A DNA stretch of 64,000 nucleotides from the NCBI GenBank assembly GCA_014155875.1, contig JACEFZ010016114.1:1-64000 (forward strand), read 5' to 3'. The position numbers were made by a program, and so were the translations under genes. This stretch comes from Cepaea nemoralis (taxonomy: Eukaryota; Mollusca; Gastropoda; Stylommatophora; Helicidae). Under the pieces are notes generated by a model. The model worked only from the letters and a program-made list of their open reading frames with translations, had not been told where the DNA came from and did not search any database. This document shows, one piece after another, positions 56,832 through 64,000 of this stretch. Each line of letters starts with the position of its first letter. The first letter of the stretch is position 1.

Positions 56832-58129
56832 CTGCAGCAAGAATGAGAAAGCAAAATGTATGAGGCAGACTGATTCCAACCACAAACATATCACATGTAT
56901 TATGAGGTCATCGTCGCCGCGTTGTTGGCGTCCTTTCACAAGGAAGGTGGGGGTTCGTTTCTATCTGTTGTACAGTTAAACTGAACTCATGCCGTGGGTG
57001 GTGGAGTAGAGTTATACAATATCAAAGGAGAAATAAGGCACATCCTTCCCCCCTCTTGCCCATGGGTCACTCTTGAACAAGGTAGAGTATCTGTTGAGCG
57101 CAGCAGGCAGAGGATCTCTTTATAGAGACAATGTATGCGGTTACCGATCAGTGTGGTCACTACCAAGAAGCAAAACAATGATAGACTAACTACTTACAGA
57201 TGCCTAAGAAATCATGATTCTTAAATTCACAGAACATCAGATAAACAGCGTAAATGAGTGCTCCATAAGAGCAGCCTCGTCTAGTAGCGAAAGTCACGTA
57301 CATAAGAGCAAGAAAGAGACAAAGAGATCAATACCTGGATGAGTCGGCATCATGACATAATCGTTACAAGAGCACAACTCTGACCGGTGATCGGGTTAGG
57401 TTTCGAACCATGACCGCCCACGCTTATTGGCATGGCACATGATGATGATGGACTCAACATACGTTCTTCGCCTACCCCAGACATCACACATTCTATTTCA
57501 ATGCTTTCTTTATTTGTATGTTTATTGCATTTGATGTTCTTGTTGTGTTGTTATGACTAGATGGGTGTTACTAATCACACTATAAGAAATTGGAAGTATA
57601 CGTGTAAATAATACATTCCGCGATTAGATGTACAAGTGTAAGACAAGAGGAGATCAAGTGACCAAAATGGCAAACAATGTAAAATCGCAGACACCACGCG
57701 TGGCCAGAAAAAAGCAAAAGGTTAAAGCGCATCTAACCATGTTTACACAGCTCCTCAGATGGGGCGTCTGTTTAGAGTTGCAAAAGCCCAGTGCACGCAC
57801 CTGCCGATCTCCAGTGCGATAGTGGAAATTATTTAGTATACACACAACTGAAGAGACGCTTGAGTTTATCATGATGTGTATAAGCAAGGTAATCCCATAG
57901 CCGCTACTGCCGTTGAGGGTGTGAAGAGTAAGGCTATCACTTATTCTAGGCCACGATATAACAGCTGAAAATAGCATACTCCACATTTTTATAACAATGG
58001 GTCGACCCCAGAGCTGTACTGTTCGGAACAAAGTAAGCCTACCTCTGATGGGGATTAAACTCAGACCGCGTGTCTGGGCAGGTAAAGTGTGAGCCTACTA
58101 CTACGACCAAAATATACGCCAACCACTAT
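56832..58129. other. Upstream of coding exon 1; no firm feature
   Basis: May contain a 5' UTR exon or promoter, but I cannot point to one. A short RTE 3'-end trace lies at 57400-57440 (CCATGACCGCCCACGC, TGGCATGGCACATGATGATG). A tRNA-like remnant (TTTAATCCCCATCAG on minus) lies near 58040. Confidence 0.35.
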
Positions 58130-58260
58130 ATCCAAATTATGAGTCTAACATTAAATTCAAAATAAGAGCCTAACACTAAGTTCAAAATATTAGGCTCCAC
58201 TAATTTCAAAATATGAGCCTAATCTATATTCAAAATGTAAGTTTAACACTAAACTGAGAA
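58130..58260. repeat. ~33-bp tandem repeat
   Basis: Four units of TATGAGCCTAACACTAAATT CAAAA, diverged. Confidence 0.7.
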
Positions 58261-58884
58261 AATAACTGTTTGGCGCGACTCTTGCTTTTGAAACACTGAC
58301 GCACTTGATATGAACATAGACGGCAATGGGAATTTATCACTTGTTCGATATCTTCTAATGACTTTAACTTTCTTAGTTTTGGCTTGTGCGTGTCTTTGAA
58401 GCAATCAGTCGGCAGACAAGGAGCCGTGCTGGTCTCCAGTGTCTGGGGAAGACACATCGTTTTCTGCTTCACACAGACTGTATATTTACCCATGTCTGTT
58501 GTCAGCAGAGACCTTTTAGGGTCGCATTCCATCAGGAGGAATATATGCGGAAAAGCACAAGGGTTGTTTATTATGGTTCAGGGGAATGCCCAGGAGATGC
58601 TTATGGGAGTTAATGAAATAATGGTCATAATTATCAAAGGATTGCAGCTCAATAGTTCTATAGTTAATGTATTTATGACCGGAGTGTTTTATTTGCTTCA
58701 TATGCTGTCATGGCTCATAGGAAGATTGCATCTATGTATCTTTCACGTGGGGTGCGAAAGAACAGTCGTGGTTATATGCGGACTGAGTTGAATCATAGAC
58801 AAGCATCGTCATTCACCGCAACAATGTATTGAATACACTCTCTGTTGAAGCCTGCAAGTCAGGTTTTAGTCAAATATGGCCGAA
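58261..58884. other. No recognised feature
   Basis: Frames of 100-135 codons on both strands lack conserved motifs and are considered chance. Confidence 0.35.
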
Positions 58885-59335
58885 CAACCATATTACAGTA
58901 GACGTACTACCTGCGTTCTGTTGGCGCCGAATGTTGGGCGGCGCTCACCAAACTCGACACCGCGCATTGTGCCAAGAGTTTCAGTGGAGGAGCAGAATTG
59001 GGAGGGTGCAAGCCATACCCGAGTGTGAGGAAATACAACCTAAAGATTAAATGTCATGGCAGGGCAGACCAGGCCCTAAGCCTTGGTCGGCAATTGGTCT
59101 AAGATCAAAGCTCCGACAGGTGGACAGTAGGAACATTACTTTGCTGGTCCGGCAGCTTCTGCAGCTTGTCTTGTTCCAGACGTATAGATGTTACCTTTCC
59201 TCTGAAGTAAACTAGGCAGAAAGAGAGATGGATCATGCTGCATAGGCAACATATGATCTCTAAATTCAACACAGGCGTTGTGCTATGGAGAGCTAGAACT
59301 CTAGTGTCGTCTGTCAAGACGGCCAGCTGCCAGTC
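58885..59335 (+). mobile_element. 5'-end-only fragment of the copy C LINE family
   Basis: Sense-strand match to 41937-41480 read on minus: GGCGCCGAATGTTGGGCGGC, GGCAGGGCAGACCAGGCCCT, GATCATGCTGCAT and GTGCTATGGAGAG. Only the 5' untranslated part is present; no endonuclease or RT follows. Confidence 0.75.
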
Positions 59336-59339
59336 ACTG

Positions 59340-59654
59340 TTGAAGCATACAGCGACATGCTCTACAGGTGTGGGATGTTCTCAGTTCTACACACATTATG
59401 TATATAAGAGTTGCTCAATGTCACTTTTAGAGCAAGTGCATTAACTCTGGAGGTAAGTCAGCACAACATTAGGATGTGTCAAACGCATGAATTATCATAT
59501 AGATATCTTTCAACTGTCCTCATACAGTTTCCAATTATATTAATACTATCTTCAAGGTCATTTTTACATCAAGATTACTTCCTATTGAAAAGGATCATCA
59601 CACATATGGCTATAATAGTAAGTAAATTAGAGGGAATTCGAGGGTGGAGGGTCG
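59340..59654. other. No recognised feature
   Basis: AT-rich DNA; nothing supported. Confidence 0.35.
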
Positions 59655-59910
59655 TGGGGGTGGTGGTATCCTCGAGGTAAAGTGGTCGAGTCGTCTGCCT
59701 CGTGCTGAAAAGGTTATGGGTTCATTGTCAGTCTCCGCCATTCTGTTCGCGAGGGCAATGTTTTCGGAGATCCCTGGAAGTTCTGGCAGTAGCTACGGAG
59801 TTCGTGCCCTGTGTGACGATCTCTGCAGGCGGGTAACTTCTGTGTGGAGAGAGACCGAGCTATCGGGTATATACCCGATGCAACGAAGTCTACCATCTTG
59901 CCTTGATTCA
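59655..59910 (+). mobile_element. SINE family B, copy
   Basis: TAAAGTGGTCGAGTCGTCTG (A box), a damaged B box (GGGTTCATTG), then AGCTACGGAGTTCGTGCCCT and ATGCAACGAAGTCTACCAT match 2092-2330. Confidence 0.65.
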
Positions 59911-60203
59911 TATTTTCGGTAAATGGTATGCATGACTTGTTTACAATTCATTAATTGAATACCACAAACTACCTGAGATGGCGTACAGGTGTGCTCCAAA
60001 TATGGCAAGCTGCTTATACATGCCAGGCCGGTATTTGTGAAGGTGAGCTATTTCCTGTCCAGTAATTTTATTTATAACCGACTGCAGTTGGAAGAAATTA
60101 GCAACATCCAGGACGCCATCAACTGCGTTGTTACTTCACTTCCTGTGTTCACGAAAGTCTGGCTCCTATGTTCCTAAACAAAATGCCTGGAGGTGAATAA
60201 TTG
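59911..60203. other. No recognised feature
   Basis: Short unique stretch before the CTT array. Confidence 0.35.
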
Positions 60204-60290
60204 TCTTCTTCTTCTTCTTCTTCTTCTTCTTCTTCTTCTTCTTCTTCTTCTTCTTCTTCTTCTTCTTCTTCTTCTTCTTCTTCTTCTTCT

Positions 60291-60337
<47 letters not shown>

Positions 60338-60799
60338 TTCTTCTTCTTCTTCTTCTTCTTCTTCTTCTTCTTCTTCTTTCTTCTTCTTCTTCTTCTTCTT
60401 CTTCTTCTTCTTCTTCTTCTTCTTCTTCTCCTCCTTCTTCTGCTGCTTCTTCTGCTTCTTCTTCTTCTTCTTCTTCTTCTTCTTCTTCTCTTCTTCTTCT
60501 TCTTCTTCTTCTTCTTCTTCTTCTTCTTCTTCTTCTTCTTCTTCTTCTTCTTCTTCTTCTTCTCTCTTCTTCTTCTTCTTCTTCTTCTTCTTCTTCTTCT
60601 TCTTCTTCTTCTTCTTCTTCTTCTTCTTCTTCTTCTTCTTCTTCTTCTTCTTCTTCTTCTTCTTCTTCTTCTTCTTCTTCTTCTTCTTCTTCTCCTCCTT
60701 CTTCTGCTGCTTCTTCTGCTTCTTCTTCTTCTTCTTCTTCTTCTTCTTCTTCTTCTTCTTCTTCTTCTTCTTCTTCTTCTTCTTCTTCTTTCTTCTTCT

Positions 60800-60831
<32 letters not shown>

Positions 60832-60946
60832 TTCTTCTTCTTCTTCTTCTTCTTCTTCTTCTTCTTTCTTCTTCTTCTTCTTCTTCTTCTCTTCTTCTTC
60901 TTCTTCTTCTTCTCCTCCTTCTTCTGCTGCTGCCGTTTCTTCTTCT

Positions 60947-60978
<32 letters not shown>

Positions 60979-61310
60979 TTCTTCTTCTTCTTCTTCTTCT
61001 TCTTCTTCTTCTTCTTCTTCTTCTTCTTCTTTCTTCTTCTTCTTCTTCTTCTTCTTCTTCTTCTCCTCCTTCTTCTGCTGCTTCTTCTGCTTCTTCTTCT
61101 TCTTCTTCTTCTTCTTCCTTCTTCTTCTTCTTCTTCTTCTTCTTCTTCTTCTTCTTCTTCTTCTTCTTCTTCTTCTTCTTCTTCTTCTTCTTCTTCTTCT
61201 TCTTCTTCTTCTTCTTCTTCTTCTTCTTCTCCTCCTTCTCTTCCTCCTACTCCTCCTCCTCCTCTCCTCCTTCTGCTGCTGCTGCTGCTGCTGCTGCTAT
61301 TGCTTCTTCT
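60204..61310. repeat. CTT array, about 1.1 kb
   Basis: Nearly pure CTT/TTC with phase slips and a recurrent interruption CTCCTCCTTCTTCTGCTGCT at 60429, 60692, 60912 and 61063, so long blocks were duplicated. The 427- and 484-codon Leu/Ser/Phe frames come from it and are not genes. The right part grades into CTCCTC and CTGCTG. Confidence 0.97.
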
Positions 61311-61760
61311 TCTTCTTCGGCTGACGCTTCTTCTTCTACTTCTTCTCTGCCAACTCCTCTTTCTTCCGCCTTTTCTCCTTTTCCTTCTTCTTCTCCTTCT
61401 CCCCCTGTTTCTTGTTTCCTATTCTCCTTTATCTTCTTATCCTTCTACCTTCAGACACGAACCTGTGTTTATTTAAAGAATGCAGCAGTGAACTCGAGCT
61501 TGTTGACATCTCTACAGAGTTTGTCCTCAAATGGATCGGGCAGAGCACAGCATAACTTTCCATTACCTTTCATTTGTTGGATAATCTTGAGGCAAATGTT
61601 TATCTGTCACTTGACCAATTCCACATTTACATTCATTGGTATCTCCCATCTGTAACTCATTCAACATGTTGTATTCCAACTTATTATGTCATGTACGAAG
61701 CCTGACGAAGCTGGTATTACGGATTACTTTCTGATTCCTGCTGAATAGCACTACTGCTTC
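61311..61760 (-). pseudogene. LINE 3' end leading into the CTT array
   Basis: Minus strand carries MLNELQMGDTNECKCGIGQV then TDKHLPQ, parallel to the fragment at 37560-37885. The next part (CTTTAAATAAACACAGGTTC) grades through purine-rich AGAAGG sequence into the (AAG)n array, as if the array grew from the LINE's repeat tail. Confidence 0.5.
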
Positions 61761-61845
61761 ATTTAAACGTCTTGATCTATCTCATCAAATGTTATATCTG
61801 TTTCTGGCTGAGGGAGTCTTCCACTTTATTTTGCCAATCTGTTCA

Positions 61846-62997
61846 TCATCATAATCATCAAGTGCCTTGGCAGCTGGCGTATGCGTTTATGACTTTCCAC
61901 ATATCTCGGTCTTTGGTTTGCTGGATCAACTCTGCTGATGATATTTTCCATGCTACCGTCTCAGTCCATCCAACATTCCTTCTCTTGTTATGCCTCTCTT
62001 CCCCTTACTCTTTTCAACTGTCACAATGTTCTCCAATGCCTCTTTTATAATCACATGACCAAAGAAAGCTGTTTGTCTCTTTCTTATTGTAAGTAATGTT
62101 TTAATTTCATTAGCCTCTTTCAGGCAATTGTTAGTTACTCTGGCAGTCCAAGAAATTCGCAACATTCATCTCAGGAATCATATTTCTGTTGCTTCCAGGT
62201 TCTTCCTAATTTCTTCATTTACATTCTAAGATTCACTACCATACAGGAAATAGGTTCTATATTGCATTGCAGCACTTTTTTTCTTACATTCAAAGATAGT
62301 GACTATTACATAAGATACTCTTCATTTTCTGAAATGCAGCTTTTGCTTGCCCTATTCTGCTCTTAATCTCTGTTGTGCATCTTCCATCTGATGTTATAAA
62401 TGCCCCTAGGTATTTAAAATTATAGACTTGGTTAAGAATTTCCCCTTCTATTTCCATTTCACAGTTTGGTATCACCGTTTTCTTTGATATCACCATTGTG
62501 TACTGTTTTCTTGATATTCAAGACGTGTCTTTTCTTTGCACTCTCTGTTACTACAATGTCCAACAATTGTTGTAGATCTTTTGCATTATCCGCCACCAAT
62601 ACTGTCACTTTCTAAGTTACTTCCTCCTGTTAATTCATCCCTTCCTCCATCATATAATTCTCTTATATACTCATTCCATCATATATTGTTTATGACCTTC
62701 GATTAGTATTTTCGGCTTCATTTTGATCTCTCTCATTATTATTTCGCTATAGAGGGAGAAGAGATCCGGTGACAAGACACACCCCTGCCGTACTCCTAGC
62801 TTCATTTGTTCATAATTGCCCTAATTATTACTTATTTTAATTGCTGCTATTTGGTTGCAGTAAATATTCTTTATTATTTTGAGATCTTTCCCATCAATGT
62901 TAATATCTGCGAACGTTTTAATCAGTTCATCATGTTTTACTTTATCAAATGCCTTAGTATAATCTATGAAGCACAACTATATGTCTTTCTGTGTCTC
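61846..62997 (-). pseudogene. RTE-like LINE 3' fragment, sister of copy A
   Basis: Minus strand matches 33285-34368: AAIKMGNKEG-like and RQGCV regions are recognisable around 62790, NFKYLGAFITSDGRCTTEIK (about 62430) and RISWTARVTN, TAFFGHV near 62100. The 5' end is truncated at the FIDYTKAFDK-equivalent position; a TGATGAT tail lies near 61850. Several frameshifts. Confidence 0.8.
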
Positions 62998-64000
62998 ACA
63001 TTTGACAGGAGCCTATCCTTCAAGGACCATGTGGAGACGGTTGTGACAAGATCTCAAAAGGGACCCAGTGCACTTAAAACTATGGCTGCAATGGACACAG
63101 AGCAGAGAATGCTTTTCACACTATACCAGCACTTGATCCTCTCAGTAATTGATATGGATTAGGACTGCTCACTGTCTCAGAGAGTCAGCTGGTGAAGTTA
63201 AAGTGCATACAGAGCGAAGCTATGCGGATCATTCTGGGATGCACCAGAGACACCCCAGTAGTGTGTATGCGTTACATCCTTGGTCTGCCGACTGTTGCTG
63301 GTAGGCTCAAGGTGATGCAGTAGAAGGCATACCTCAGAGTAGCTGCAGACACAGACCACCCACTGCATGAGGCGCTGGACGCAGTTAAGGGTCAGCGACT
63401 GATAAGAGGGAAATCATGGATGGCTCAGGTGGAGGATACGATCAGACAGGTGTGCATCTTGGAGAACATTAGGCGAGGAGAGGAGTGGGTCAGAGTGCCA
63501 GCGTAGCAGTCAGACTTGTGCAGAGTTATAATCACATTAAGCCGGGAGTGCAGGGAGTGGCCAGCAGGGGCCACGGAAGTGGAAATCCAGCAACTAATTC
63601 AGGACAATACTCACTCGGGTGATGTGATTATCTACACAGATGGTTCGGTGTCAAGAGGTGAGAGAAGTGGCTGGGAGTTCATAGCCAAAGCTAATGGTCG
63701 ACGTATGGTATAGGAGAGCCTGGCATATGATACCACAACATCCAACTTATGAATGGAGGTGGAGGAAGTCACTACGGCTCTCCGCTGGATTGAGAATACG
63801 ACACACACATACATCGTGATTGTAACTGACTCAGAAAGCATGCTGACGAGGGCGAGGACGGGCAGGCTTCGTGCGAAGTGGCTTGCTTCGCTTCGGAGGT
63901 CACGGGTGACAAGCATCGCCTGGATCTTTTCTCCGGGGCATGCCGGTGTGCTGGGAAATGAACAGGCGGACAGATTGGCTGGCTCTGCTTGACGGAGTAT
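62998..64000 (+). pseudogene. I-like LINE fragment: RT C-terminus and RNase H
   Basis: Frames read LTFDRSLSFKDHVETVVTRS, then RIILGCTRDTP, KGQRLIRGKSWMAQVED and RNase H motifs IYTDGS, MEVEEV, VTDSESM, GNEQADRLAGSA. Stops after VIDMD (about 63160), after KVMQ, VPA and GRRMV show decay. Close to the fragment at 10377 and to 46938-50534. It stops at about 63992, near the window edge. Confidence 0.8.

Noticed and set aside
58384..58791. 135-codon plus-strand frame
   Set aside because: No start context, no motif, overlapping frames on the other strand equally long.
60193..61655. Open frames of 427 and 484 codons (Leu, Ser, Phe homopolymers)
   Set aside because: They are translations of the CTT array in different frames, with no other sequence and no start context.

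Overview
The window looks like nuclear DNA of an animal, most probably a mollusc (inferred; no diagnostic single-copy gene is complete). It is dominated by transposable elements, tRNA-derived SINEs, minisatellites and long GAA/CTT arrays. It has GT-AG split exons, no operons and no bacterial gene organisation. Nearly all long open frames are retroelement proteins or frame shadows of simple repeats.

Host gene. Six short minus-strand exons with matching splice phases (56743-56831, 51105-51179, 36877-36955, 29090-29140, 23934-23969, 7673-7852) join into 480 coding bases. They encode an Arg/Glu-rich N-terminal region beginning MSSLEERREARRRRRG. The composition and start resemble the long N-terminal extension of molluscan troponin I (or a troponin T-like thin-filament protein). 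The conserved core would lie beyond the left edge. If this is right, about 49 kb of the window is intron of one gene.

Layout. 1-2.3 kb: unique DNA and two SINEs. 2.3-5.9 kb: a 41-45 bp minisatellite with an ~848 bp higher-order period. 5.9-11.1 kb: microsatellites, a hAT-type MITE with 8-bp target duplication, exon 6, a foldback element and an I-like LINE 3' fragment. 11.75-19.37 kb: the most interesting object, a 7.6-kb Polinton/adintovirus-like element with ~765-bp terminal inverted repeats, AGT...ACT ends and a perfect 6-bp target duplication (GCCGAG). It carries a Bcl-2-like gene, a decayed second Bcl-2-like copy and a C2H2 zinc-finger gene, but no polymerase, integrase, ATPase or capsid gene that I can see. 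19.4-31 kb: SINEs, MITEs, simple repeats and exons 4-5. 31.1-34.4 kb: a full-length but frameshifted RTE-like LINE with 10-bp target duplication. 35-38 kb: a SINE whose tail matches the LINE at 46.9 kb, exon 3 and LINE 3' ends. 37.9-41.9 kb: a second RTE-like LINE. 41.9-51.1 kb: one ~31-bp minisatellite interrupted by a 3.6-kb unidentified insert, a SINE and an intact I-like LINE (1198 aa: endonuclease, reverse transcriptase, RNase H). 51-60 kb: exons 1-2, a cluster of same-orientation SINEs, a MITE, a 22-bp-arm palindrome and a LINE 5'-end fragment. 60.2-61.3 kb: a 1.1-kb CTT array abutting a LINE 3' tail. 61.8-64 kb: RTE and I-like LINE fragments head to head.

All assignments come from reading the sequence and from recalled family motifs; no database search was run.
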